From assembly GCF_004137855.1 (NCBI RefSeq), contig NZ_QBKB01000002.1, forward strand, positions 258,981 to 292,080: DNA of 33,100 bases, given 5' to 3'. Below are positions 8,813 to 16,222 of the stretch, in pieces. The DNA is from Methanohalophilus profundi (lineage in GTDB: Archaea; Halobacteriota; Methanosarcinia; Methanosarcinales; Methanosarcinaceae). The position numbers were made by a program, and so were the translations under genes. How positions within the stretch are numbered: position 1 is the stretch's first letter; every line of letters begins with the position of its first letter. The notes beneath the pieces are model-generated. The model ran no database searches. It saw only the letters and a list, made by a program, of their open reading frames with translations, and was not told where the DNA came from.

Positions 8813-9348
8813 TCAATTTTCACAATTGTCCAGTGTATAGCGCAGGGGTTTATGGTCAACCCCCTTTACATTTGTAGGCCCTTCATTTTTCATACCGATT
8901 TTTATTGCAACTTTCCTGGAAGCAATGTTGTCCTCATGTGAAAAAGCGATGAATTGCTTACAATCCAGTTTGCGGCAAGCGTGATGCAAGAAGATCTGGA
9001 TAGCCTCGGTTGCAAATCCCCGGTTCCAGTGTTTTGGTAAAATGGACCAGTAAACCTGCTAAGCTCCTTTATCCGGGTCAGGAAGCATTCCAACAGAACC
9101 AACAAATTCATCGCTGTTCTTTTTTGCAACAGTATAGGCGTAGACCTGATCGGGTTCATCGTAGTTTTCCATCGTTTTATGGAAAACCTGCGAGTATCTT
9201 TATAGGATGCAGGTTTTTGACTGAAGAAAAAATATTTTGTAGCTTCATCATTTGAAATAAAACTGTAAAAACCAGCAAAATCTTTCTCCTGCAGCGGCCT
9301 TATAACAAGCCTTTTGGATTCTATGATTTCATGTATTCTTGCTGGCAT
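8813..9348 (-). CDS. GNAT N-acetyltransferase (RimJ/RimL type) with a frameshift and an in-frame TAG
   Basis: This acetyltransferase would move an acetyl group from acetyl-CoA to an amine, perhaps a protein N-terminus. The first frame from ATG 9348 (a second ATG lies at 9360) gives MPARIHEIIESKRLVIRPL and TKYFFFSQKPASYKDTRR. Near 9179-9183 the frame shifts by one base; the next frame reads HKTMENYDEPDQVYAY and EFVGSVGMLPDPDKGA. There it meets TAG (9061-9059 on the minus strand), and the same frame continues with QVYWSILPKHWNRGFATEA, the acetyl-CoA binding region, then NIASRKVAIKIGM and a TGA at 8815-8813. Whole length would be about 178 residues, normal for the family. The TAG may encode pyrrolysine or be a nonsense mutation; with a frameshift as well, decay is possible. 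Confidence 0.75.
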
Positions 9349-9466
9349 GGGTATACACATGGTTCAAAGACTTATGTGTTTTACCGTTGCTAATATCAAA
9401 GAAAATTATGTTTGAATGTTTGAAATTTGGCGAAAAACTAATGAAACAGATTATTGATTATATCAC

Positions 9467-10029
9467 ATGAGCTTTGATAACCCTGGTTTTTTTGAAAAGT
9501 TGCGAATGGAAGTGCTCTGGAACCGTCTGGGAAGTTTCCGCTATAAGCAATATATTCAGGGTCTACAGTTGAAAGGCGATGAAAATATTCTGGATTTTGG
9601 ATGCGGAGGAGGAGCGGCTTCAAAGCATATAGCAAACGCCCTTTCAGACAGCGGCAAACTGGTTTGCATTGACACCTCTGCTTTCTGGCTGGAGAAAGCA
9701 AAAAACGGATGAAGGACTTTTCCAACGTTGAGTTTGTCTGTGAAAGAATTGAGGATGCAAACCTGCCTGATAATTATTTTGATTCCGTTTTCATTCATTT
9801 TGTCCTCCATGATATTGAGGAAAAAAACAGGCAGGAAATAATAAATTCCCTTGCAGGCAAACTTAAGAAAAACGGTCTTATTTACATCAGGGAACCAACC
9901 AAGCATGATCATGGTATGTCCCCTGTAGAAATAGTAGAACACATGAAAAAAGCAGGTCTTTCAGAACTTTCCGGCAGGCATGGGGAGTATTTCAGGTGGC
10001 CACATTATACCGGTGTTTTCCGTAAGTAA
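9467..10029 (+). CDS. SAM-dependent class I methyltransferase, split by a -1 slip in an A6 run
   Basis: A small Rossmann-fold methyltransferase of about 187 residues if repaired; the substrate is unknown. Frame 1 from ATG 9467 contains the SAM-binding motif I (ENILDFGCGGG) and motif II (KLVCIDTS). It stops at TGA 9710-9712 right after an A run at 9700-9705. One additional A gives EKAKKRMKDFSNVEF and continues in the second frame with FDSVFIHFVLHDIEE (motif IV region) and GLIYIREPTK. The gene ends at TAA 10027-10029 and a 7-base hairpin follows. The indel is probably technical because both halves are well preserved. Confidence 0.82.
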
Positions 10030-10042
10030 AAAGTAAATTTAC

Positions 10043-10067
10043 GCCTGTGATATGAAAATACACAGGC
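10043..10067. terminator. Hairpin between convergent genes
   Basis: GCCTGTG at 10043-10049 pairs with CACAGGC at 10061-10067. It lies between the ends of the methyltransferase (10029) and flavoprotein (10083) genes. There is no long T run on either side, so a termination role is only likely. Confidence 0.35.
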
Positions 10068-10082
10068 AGGAATGTTCGGGAA

Positions 10083-10640
10083 TCAGTCGAGCATTTCTTT
10101 TCCGGCAGTTTTTGCCTCGCCCATTAATTCAGTGTTCTCTTTCACTGCTCCTGGCTCGTAGTATCCGGCACCAAGCAATGTATTCTTGATTTCCATTCCG
10201 AAAAACTGGTTCATCAGCCCTCCAAATTCTTCAAAAACCGGTTTGTACTGATTCTTTTCGGGGAACCCCTGAGAACCCACCAATACAAGTTTTTTACCGG
10301 CATTGATACGCGGAGAGAAATCCGGGTTAATCAGGGAATAGAACCTGTCTATGAATGAGCGTGCCTGTCCGGTAAATTGGCCGAAATAAATGGGTGAGCC
10401 AAAAACAATACCATCAGCATCAATGATCGCATCCAGGGCTTTTTCCATATCATCATCGAGTTTGCATCTTTCATGGACTTTACAGTAGCCACATGCCTGA
10501 CATCCCGTAAAATCCATCGCATTGATATTGAATTTCCTTACATCAGCACCGTTTTTGGAGGCACCGTCAAGGACTTGCTGTACAAGTACATCTGTATTCC
10601 CATCTTTACGTGGGCTTCCTACAAAACCTACAACTTTCAT
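10083..10640 (-). CDS. Iron-sulfur flavoprotein (Isf family, NADPH-dependent FMN reductase fold)
   Basis: 185 residues with a flavodoxin-like fold. The FMN phosphate loop is visible as GSPRKDGNTD (8-17). The compact cysteine motif CxxCxxCx5C (C47, C50, C53, C59 in CQACGYCKVHERC) binds a [4Fe-4S] cluster in the archaeal iron-sulfur flavoproteins, which move electrons from ferredoxin to FMN and have been linked to oxygen and peroxide detoxification in Methanosarcina. FGSPIYFGQFTGQ is the conserved flavin isoalloxazine region. ATG at 10640 opens with MKVVGFVGSP. An inverted repeat with a central TATA-like stretch lies upstream at 10706-10749 in the divergent promoter region. Confidence 0.92.
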   Translation of the reverse strand: MKVVGFVGSPRKDGNTDVLVQQVLDGASKNGADVRKFNINAMDFTGCQACGYCKVHERCKLDDDMEKALDAIIDADGIVFGSPIYFGQFTGQARSFIDRFYSLINPDFSPRINAGKKLVLVGSQGFPEKNQYKPVFEEFGGLMNQFFGMEIKNTLLGAGYYEPGAVKENTELMGEAKTAGKEMLD

Positions 10641-10705
10641 TGTTCCACATCCATCTGGCTTTAATAATTATTTTCAGTTTCTTTTAGAAACATTATGTGA
10701 TGTGT

Positions 10706-10749
10706 AAGTATGTGTTTATATACTTAAGTGTTTATTCATGCACATACTT
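10706..10749. promoter_or_regulatory. Inverted repeat around a TATA element in a divergent promoter
   Basis: AAGTATGTG (10706-10714) and CACATACTT (10741-10749) are exact reverse complements. Between them are TTTATATACTT and the palindrome ACTTAAGT (10722-10729). The site sits between the iron-sulfur flavoprotein (minus) and the GerW-like gene (plus). It looks like an operator overlapping a TATA box; the regulator is unknown. Confidence 0.45.
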
Positions 10750-10864
10750 CTGTTTAATATGTAACTATAAGTTTTTCATCTCCAGAAAATGCTGGATTAT
10801 CTTTTTAAATAACAATACCCATCTTATTATATCAATAAAATATCAAATATCAGGGAGTGTCAAT

Positions 10865-11271
10865 ATGGGAGTAGAAGATGTAATGAAAGAGGTCTCTGAG
10901 GAACTTGAGAGACTTGTCAGTACGAAAACCGTTGTAGGGGAAGCGATGGAAGCAGGTGGAAAAACTATCATACCCATCAGCAAAGTATCCTTTGGCTTTG
11001 GTAGTGGTGGCGGTGAAGATAGTAAAAGTGCAACCGAATCGAGCTTTGGTGGCGGCGGCGGTGCAGGTGCAAAATAGATCCTGTTGCATTTCTTGTTATA
11101 TCTGAAGAAGACGTAAAATTGTTACGTGTATCCGGCAAAGGCGATATTGATAAGGTCATTGAAGCAGTTCCGGAACTAATCGGGAAATTCAAAGGAATGA
11201 AAGGGAAAAAGCATGCCTCTGACAGACCTGAAGAAGTAAAAGAAGAGTCAGATAAAGAGGAAAAAGATTAA
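10865..11271 (+). CDS. ytfJ: GerW/YtfJ-family protein, split by a -1 slip in an A4 run
   Basis: A protein of about 135 residues of the Spore_YtfJ (GerW) family. The first frame gives MGVEDVMKEVSEELERLVST, VVGEAMEAGGKTIIPISKVS and the glycine-rich GFGSGGG and FGGGGGAGAK, all typical of the family. It stops at TAG 11075-11077; adding one A to the run 11071-11074 gives AKIDPVAFLVISEEDVKLL, the family's C-terminal part, and a charged tail ending at TAA 11269-11271. This TAG is therefore a frameshift product, not a candidate amber codon. GGGAGTG at 10853-10859 is a good ribosome binding site. The gene next to it encodes DUF2953 (YtfI in Bacillus), and the ytfI-ytfJ pairing known from Firmicutes supports both calls. 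Confidence 0.85.
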
Positions 11272-11313
11272 CCTGTTTCCATTAGGAGACGGGCAATTTA
11301 AGTATCCGGGTCT

Positions 11314-11922
11314 ATGTGGCCTATGATTATTTTTTCTGTACTTTTGCTGCTTTTGGTAGTGGCAATTTTATTCTTTTTTGTCGCATTTGATGTAACATTC
11401 AGGTTTACATTAGAAAAAAACAGTTACAAAACAAACCTGAAAATAACCTAGTTGGGAATCTCCAGAAATATCAAACCTTCCAGCAATAAAAAAAATGAAC
11501 AACAAGAGGATGAAATTAAAACAGAACGTTCGGTAAAACACAATCCAACTATTGTAAATGATCTTTCATCGTACTCTTCTATTTTCTTTGAGATCAAAAA
11601 TCCCCTCTTCAGGTTTGTATCAGACATCTTAAAAGCTATCCATTTTCGTTCTCTTTCTCTTGATATGAGATATGGTTTTGATGATCCCGCATATACAGGC
11701 ATTCTGTGTGGGTTTTTACATGCGGCTCTTGGAATAGTTAAGTGCAGTTGCCCTCAATGCAATTATCAGATTGTTCCCTGTTTTAATAATGAAATTTTAG
11801 AAATAGATGCCTCTGGAAGTTTTCATATCAGGCTGTACAGATTTATACCGGGTATACTACGGTTCATGTCCAGAAAGGTTGTGATCAAAAACCTGTGGAT
11901 ATCTTTGAGGAATAAATATTAA
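11314..11922 (+). CDS. ytfI: DUF2953 (YtfI-like) membrane protein with an in-frame TAG at codon 46
   Basis: 203 codons. The start ATG 11314 leads into a strong membrane helix (MIIFSVLLLLLVVAILFFF). TAG at 11449-11451 lies between NLKIT and LGISRNIK, and the frame stays open to TAA at 11920-11922. The part after TAG has the DUF2953 features: a long charged linker, then LSLDMRYGFDDPAYTGILCG, LGIVKCSCPQCNYQIVPCF and a second hydrophobic region. DUF2953 proteins commonly have Trp-Leu-Gly/Phe at this place, so TAG may stand for TGG, or be read as pyrrolysine. No frameshift is needed. The neighbour is the ytfJ-like gene 42 bases upstream; the two are probably co-transcribed. Function of the family is unknown. 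Confidence 0.72.
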
Positions 11923-12074
11923 CCCATTAAATGTGAAAATTTAAGCGGCATATTTATCATTCCACAGGACACATTATTTTGTAATGGACATTAAGGGATT
12001 TTATAAACAGAGTGTAAGACCCCTATGTCTTTAGCATCGCATTAAATCGGAGGTTTAATGGGAGTTTCCTTTCT

Positions 12075-12197
12075 TTAAAATGAAACATAGGGGATGTAAG
12101 CGTCCATTATCCCTGATTTTCGTATATATTCTAATGCCGTTTCCATGCTAATATTTTCAATGGTACTACAAAAATATCCATCATTCCATGCCACACC
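12075..12197 (-). pseudogene. tnpA: TnpA (Y1 transposase) C-terminal relic
   Basis: Reading the minus strand from 12197, after a TAA, gives GVAWNDGYFCSTIENIS and then METALEYIRKSG and MDAYIPYVSF before TAA at 12077-12075. The pattern WxDGYFxSTxxxxSxExxxxYIxxxG is the C-terminal end of IS200/IS605 Y1 transposases. Only about 40 codons remain, without the HUH motif or the catalytic tyrosine. It is divergent from tnpB, as in IS605 itself. Confidence 0.8.
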
Positions 12198-12210
12198 TTA
12201 TTAACTTAAA

Positions 12211-12220
12211 CTATAAATAC
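12211..12220 (+). promoter_or_regulatory. TATA box for tnpB
   Basis: CTATAAATAC centred about 29 bases before the tnpB ATG at 12244. The usual archaeal spacing puts the transcript start within a few bases of the ATG, so tnpB mRNA is probably leaderless, which fits the missing ribosome binding site. Confidence 0.4.
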
Positions 12221-12243
12221 AGTTAACTTTAATATATATTTGA

Positions 12244-13365
12244 ATGTTAAGTGCCTACAAATATAGAATGTATCCTACAAAAGAGCAGGAAGAGAAGTTC
12301 TTTCAACACTTCGGTGCATGTAGATTCATCTATAATTGGGCTTTAGAACAGAAAACCAAATCCTATGAACAGGATGGAAAATCAATCTCAAGGTTTGACC
12401 TGAACAAAGGGATTACAATATTAAAGAGAGACGGAGAGCACGAATGGCTCAAAGACGTTAATTCTCAGTCATTGCAGGGTGCTACTCTCAATCTCGATAA
12501 TGCCTTTACACGATTTTTCAGAGAGAAAAAGAGTTTTCCTAAGTTTATATCAAAGAAAAACCCAGTACAGGCATACAATGTTCCTCAGAATTACAATGTT
12601 GATTTTGAGAATAATAAGATATACCTTCCGAAAATAGGAAATGTTAAGACTATTTTACACCGCCACTATGGAGATGGAGACCTGAAAACCGCTACAGTAT
12701 CACGCACATCTACCGGAAAATACTACATTAGTATTCTTGTAGATAATGGTCTGGAAACCCCGAAAAAATCGGATTTTTCACAAAACGATACTGTGGGTAT
12801 AGATGTAGGTATCAAGGACTTTGCCATCACGTCAAATGGTAAGAAAATCGATAATCCAAGACACCTTAAAAACTCAATGAAGCGTCTTAAAGTTCTATCA
12901 AAACGCCTCTCTCGAAAACAGAATGGGTCAAAAAATAGAAAAAAAGCACGTCAAAAAATAGCCAAAATCCATGAAAAAATAAGCAACCAAAGACACGATT
13001 TCCAGCATAAGGTTTCGACAAAGCTCATTAGTGAGAACCAAGCAGTAGCATTAGAAACTCTTAATGTGTCCGGTATGCTCAAAAACCACAATCTTGCCCA
13101 ACATATAGCCGATGCATCGTGGTCTTCTTTCGTATCTAAACTCGAATACAAAGCAGAATGGTACGGAAAAACAATTCTTCGTATCGGACAGTTTGAGCCA
13201 AGTACGAAAATCTGTAATGTATGCGGGTATCATAACAAAAACATTACACTTGCAGACCGTAAATGGCAATGTCCTGATTGTGGTACATCCCATGACAGAG
13301 ATGTCAATGCTGCAATCAACATTAAGAAGTTTGCCTTAAATAAACAGAATTTGATAGGTATTTGA
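12244..13365 (+). CDS. tnpB: TnpB, RNA-guided RuvC nuclease of the IS605/IS1341 group
   Basis: 373 residues, full length. TnpB is the ancestor-type relative of Cas12; with an omega RNA made from the element's right end it cuts DNA next to a short target motif. The RuvC residues are visible: D187 in GIDVGIKDFAI, E271 in LETLNVSGM and the Asp of HDRDVNAAINI (D351/D353). The zinc ribbon is C324-C327 and C343-C346 (CNVCG, CPDCG). The N-terminal YKYRMYPTKEQEEKFFQHFG is the usual helix-turn-helix-like opening. All catalytic residues are kept although the partner tnpA is destroyed. The right-end hairpins directly after the stop fit an omega RNA. Confidence 0.95.
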   Translation: MLSAYKYRMYPTKEQEEKFFQHFGACRFIYNWALEQKTKSYEQDGKSISRFDLNKGITILKRDGEHEWLKDVNSQSLQGATLNLDNAFTRFFREKKSFPKFISKKNPVQAYNVPQNYNVDFENNKIYLPKIGNVKTILHRHYGDGDLKTATVSRTSTGKYYISILVDNGLETPKKSDFSQNDTVGIDVGIKDFAITSNGKKIDNPRHLKNSMKRLKVLSKRLSRKQNGSKNRKKARQKIAKIHEKISNQRHDFQHKVSTKLISENQAVALETLNVSGMLKNHNLAQHIADASWSSFVSKLEYKAEWYGKTILRIGQFEPSTKICNVCGYHNKNITLADRKWQCPDCGTSHDRDVNAAINIKKFALNKQNLIGI

Positions 13366-13461
13366 AGCACCGTAGGAACTACGGGGAGAGCCTGTGGACT
13401 TGTGAACATAAGTTCAAAGAATGAAACAGGAAGCACCATGCGTAAGCGTGGTGTAGTTCAC
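13366..13461 (+). ncRNA. Right end of the IS element and 3' part of the presumed omega RNA
   Basis: Starting at the tnpB stop codon are CCGTAG-GAA-CTACGG (13370-13384), TGAAC-ATAA-GTTCA (about 13402-13415) and CACCATGC-GTAA-GCGTGGTG (13434-13453), then AGTTCAC. Known omega RNAs overlap the tnpB 3' end and finish at the element's right end, with the guide taken from the flanking DNA. Here the guide would be the first bases after about 13461, which run into the start of the HdrD-like gene. RNA boundaries are inferred. Confidence 0.55.
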
Positions 13462-13486
13462 AACAGAAGATATTCAGAGGTAGCTT

Positions 13487-14563
13487 ATGATAAATTTACA
13501 GGAACTTGCAGATTCATGTATCGAATGTAACAAATGTCTTGATGTATGTCCCGTTACAAAAGTTATGGGTAATGATTCTTTCACACCCCGGGCTAAAATA
13601 TCCCTGCTTGACCGTATTGAAGCAGGGAAAGAACTTACAGAAGACGAAATGAACAATGTGTATCTTTCGACACGTTGTGGGGCCTGTGATGATGTATGTC
13701 CCGTCGATATTCCCATCACCGATATAATTCAGAGGGAAAGACAACTGCTCGCAGAGCAGGGCAGGGAACCGGAGAAAACCGGAAAGATCTGTCAGAACAT
13801 TCTTGTAAATAATGTGCCGGGACACATGAATGATTCCCATCGTTTTGACTGGGTAACCAATGACCTGGAAATCGCTGAAAAGTCAGAAATTGCTTACATG
13901 GGTGGCTGCTGGGTATCCTTTGCTCAGCCGGAGATTGCACGTTCAACGATACAATTACTGAATGCTGCAGATATCAGACCCATGTTACTTGAAGAGGAAA
14001 AATGCTGTGGCCTTTTCCTGATTGACAACGGCCATCTGGATGAAGCTGCAGAACATGCACGTAAATATGTGGATTACATCGAATCACAGGGAATAAAAAA
14101 ACTGGTAGTCTCATGTCCGGGATGTTACGAGGTTATCGGGAAAGAGTATGCAAAACTAGGCAGAAAACCGGAATTCGAAGTGGTATTTTCTCTTGACCTC
14201 TTCAGTGAGCTTGTCAGTAAAGGCAGACTGCAGCCACGTAAGACCACGGGTACGGTTTCTCTGAGGGATGCATGTCCCATGAGGAAAGAAAAGAATGTTC
14301 CCAGACAATTGATTTCAGCGATGGGTTATTCCATAGAAGAACTGTTTGAAGGTACGGTTTGTTGTGGTGCCCCTGCCGGTGTCAAACCTAATTTCCCGGA
14401 AATATCCGGTAAAATAGCAAATCTAACCCTTGAAAATCTTCAGGAAGGCAATACACTGGTAAGTTACTGTCCCTTTTGCCAGTATCATCTGGAAAGTGTT
14501 TCAGGAGAGCTAAAACCAGCGATAAAAGACATCTCTACGTTACTTGCAGAACAAACACTTTAA
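13487..14563 (+). CDS. HdrD-like iron-sulfur protein with two CCG domains
   Basis: 358 residues related to heterodisulfide reductase subunit D and to GlpC/LutA-type proteins; it probably moves electrons to a disulfide, quinone or methanophenazine partner. The N-terminal ferredoxin motif is C11-C14-C17-C21 (CIECNKCLDVCP). The second motif reads STRCGACDDVCP, with serine (S61) where a first cysteine is expected, leaving C64, C67 and C71. Two CCG (cysteine-rich) domains follow: CCGLFLIDNG with CPGCYEV, and CCGAPAGV with CPFCQYH. AGAGGT at 13476-13481 is a good ribosome binding site for ATG 13487. The IS right end lies directly upstream, so the element may have replaced the native promoter. The exact partner is unknown. 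Confidence 0.88.
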   Translation: MINLQELADSCIECNKCLDVCPVTKVMGNDSFTPRAKISLLDRIEAGKELTEDEMNNVYLSTRCGACDDVCPVDIPITDIIQRERQLLAEQGREPEKTGKICQNILVNNVPGHMNDSHRFDWVTNDLEIAEKSEIAYMGGCWVSFAQPEIARSTIQLLNAADIRPMLLEEEKCCGLFLIDNGHLDEAAEHARKYVDYIESQGIKKLVVSCPGCYEVIGKEYAKLGRKPEFEVVFSLDLFSELVSKGRLQPRKTTGTVSLRDACPMRKEKNVPRQLISAMGYSIEELFEGTVCCGAPAGVKPNFPEISGKIANLTLENLQEGNTLVSYCPFCQYHLESVSGELKPAIKDISTLLAEQTL

Positions 14564-14565
14564 AA

Positions 14566-15998
14566 TCATTCAATCTGTAAGATTTTCAGCATATTGGTCC
14601 CTCCCGGTTTACCGGGAGACTGGCCTTCTGTGAAAACTATAAGATCACCAACCGATGCTATCTGATTTCCTTTCAGCAACGTAGAGGCAGTTTGTTCCCA
14701 GCTGCCACCTTTATTCGGGGAATATATAGGATAAACCCCATATGAAAGGGCAAGGGTTTCACATATTTCCTGTCTTCTACTCATAGCGAATATCCAGCAA
14801 TCGGGTTTAAATCGGGAAATCCTGCGTGGAGTCTGGCCGGAAATGGTGGGTGTTACAGTGTGCTCTACTTTCAAACGTTTGATGGCCTGGTAAACCTGCA
14901 GGGCAATAACATCACTAACTGACATGGTAAGTTCATCGATGCCCTTTGTGAGCAATTCAGTTCCCCAGCCAGTTTCATTCCTCCATTTTTCGGTACTTGA
15001 AGCGATTCCAGTCATCATTAACACAGTTTCAATCGGGTATTTTCCGACTGCCGTTTCCCCGGATAACATCAGGGCATCTGTTCCGTCAAGTATTGCATTG
15101 GACACATCAGTGGCCTCTGCACGTGTCGGACGAATATTTTCTGTCATTGACTCAAGCATATGTGTTGCGGTAATGACAGGTTTACCCCGCAGATTTGCCT
15201 TATGTATAATCTCTTTTTGCAAAACCGGTACTTGCTGGATCGGGGTTTCCACTCCCAGATCCCCTCTTGCAAGCATTATGGCATCGGTATGCTCAAGAAT
15301 ATCATCTATGTTTTGTACAGCTTCTTCCCTTTCTATTTTTGCCACAACATAAATAGACTCACCATGCTGCTGGGCAAATTTCGCAACTTTTCAATATCAG
15401 ATGCACTTTCTACAAACGAGAGACTGAATATGTTTATTCCTTCATCCAGGGCAAACTTCATGAATCTCAGGTCATCATCAGTAACAGCATCCAGAAAGAT
15501 CCGGGAGCCTGGCAAATTCACTCCTTTGTGGGATGTGAGATAACCCCCGATTTCAACCTTGCATTCCACCCCTTTATCGGTATTACCCAGACATCTAAGC
15601 TGGATAAAACCATCATTGAGAAATACATTGCTTCCCGGGCTTACACTCTCATAAAGCCTTTTGTAATTTACCGGTATGATGTTTTTCCCACCTTCTATAT
15701 CCAGAGGGGTAAGATAAACAGTATCTCCCTTTTCAAGAGTTAAAGGTTCATTTTCCAGGTCTCCAACCCTTATTCTGGGGCCCGGCAGGTCGGCAAGAAT
15801 GGCCACAGTTACTCCCAGTTCAGTTGATAAACTACGGATCCTGTGAATAACTTCCCTGTGTTTTTCCAGATCACCATGAGAAAAATTAATCCTGGCTACA
15901 TTCATCCCCTTAAGTATCAATTGCCTGAGTACGGGTTTAGGACTGGAAGCCGGGCCAATCGTGCATACAATTTTGGTACGGTGATCTGGTAATTTCAT
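14566..15998 (-). CDS. pyk: Pyruvate kinase, split by a one-base deletion near 15380
   Basis: Converts phosphoenolpyruvate and ADP to pyruvate and ATP, the last step of glycolysis. The first frame from ATG 15998 opens with MKLPDHRTKIVCTIGPAS and has MNVARINFSHGD and VAILADLPGPRIR. It breaks at a short T run (15379-15381, plus strand). One more base gives KLRKFAQQHGESIYVVAKIE, then DAIMLARGDLGVE, the signature KPVITATHMLESM, and RPTRAEATDVSNAILDGTDALMLSGETA. Repaired length is about 477 residues, normal for the family. The gene follows the acidic small protein and the Asn-synthetase/Dph6 fusion on the same strand, with a gap of 34 bases. The lesion is probably technical, since both halves are highly conserved. 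Confidence 0.92.
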
Positions 15999-16032
15999 AT
16001 TTATACTCGTGTGTTTGTAAGGAAGCCAATAA

Positions 16033-16218
16033 TTACTCTTCTTCCTTTTTGGATGTGGTGCTCTTGCACCATTCTTTCATCTCGCGGTCAGCTTCTGTTG
16101 TTTCCTCTTCATCACCGCTTACAAGTTCACACCAGTCGTCTATTTCCTCTTCAGCAGTTTCCTCCGGCTCTTCTTCCTTTTTCTTAATCGATTTTGGTTC
16201 ATTTGATGGTGTAGGCAT
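16033..16218 (-). CDS. Tiny acidic protein with two Trp-Cys motifs, unknown
   Basis: 61 residues from ATG 16218 (MPTPSNEPKS). GGGAGTGA just upstream is a strong ribosome binding site and sets this start, although the frame stays open further upstream. The protein is very rich in Glu and Lys and has two similar elements, DDWCELVSGDEEE and KEWCKS. It has no hydrophobic core and may be disordered, or fold with a partner or metal. The start is four bases after the stop of the Asn-synthetase/Dph6 fusion, so translation is likely coupled. I do not know a family. Confidence 0.75.
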   Translation of the reverse strand: MPTPSNEPKSIKKKEEEPEETAEEEIDDWCELVSGDEEETTEADREMKEWCKSTTSKKEEE

Positions 16219-16222
16219 ATAA

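Larger units (their letters stand above)
12000..13461. mobile_element. IS200/IS605-family element: tnpA relic plus intact tnpB
   Basis: The left part holds the last codons of a Y1-type TnpA on the minus strand and hairpins such as CATTAAA/TTTAATG at 12040-12060. The right part is an intact tnpB and a right end with hairpins at 13370-13384 and 13434-13453. IS605 elements carry such divergent or tandem tnpA/tnpB pairs. Here TnpA lacks its N-terminus with the catalytic histidines and tyrosine, so the element cannot move itself. The exact left boundary is uncertain; the right boundary is set after GTTCAC, just before the HdrD-like gene. Confidence 0.65.

Noticed and set aside
11075-11077. TAG in the ytfJ-like gene as a pyrrolysine codon
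   Set aside because: Reading through in the same frame gives unrelated sequence and a stop after 12 codons; the family continues only after a one-base shift.
12020-12093. CCCCTATGT / ACATAGGGG inverted repeat as terminal repeat of the IS
   Set aside because: The right arm is part of the tnpA relic coding sequence, and IS605 elements do not have terminal inverted repeats; it may be a chance or end-hairpin feature only.
15333-15335. TAG ending the first pyruvate kinase frame as amber codon
   Set aside because: It lies in the wrong frame after the one-base deletion near 15380; the true frame runs on through it.
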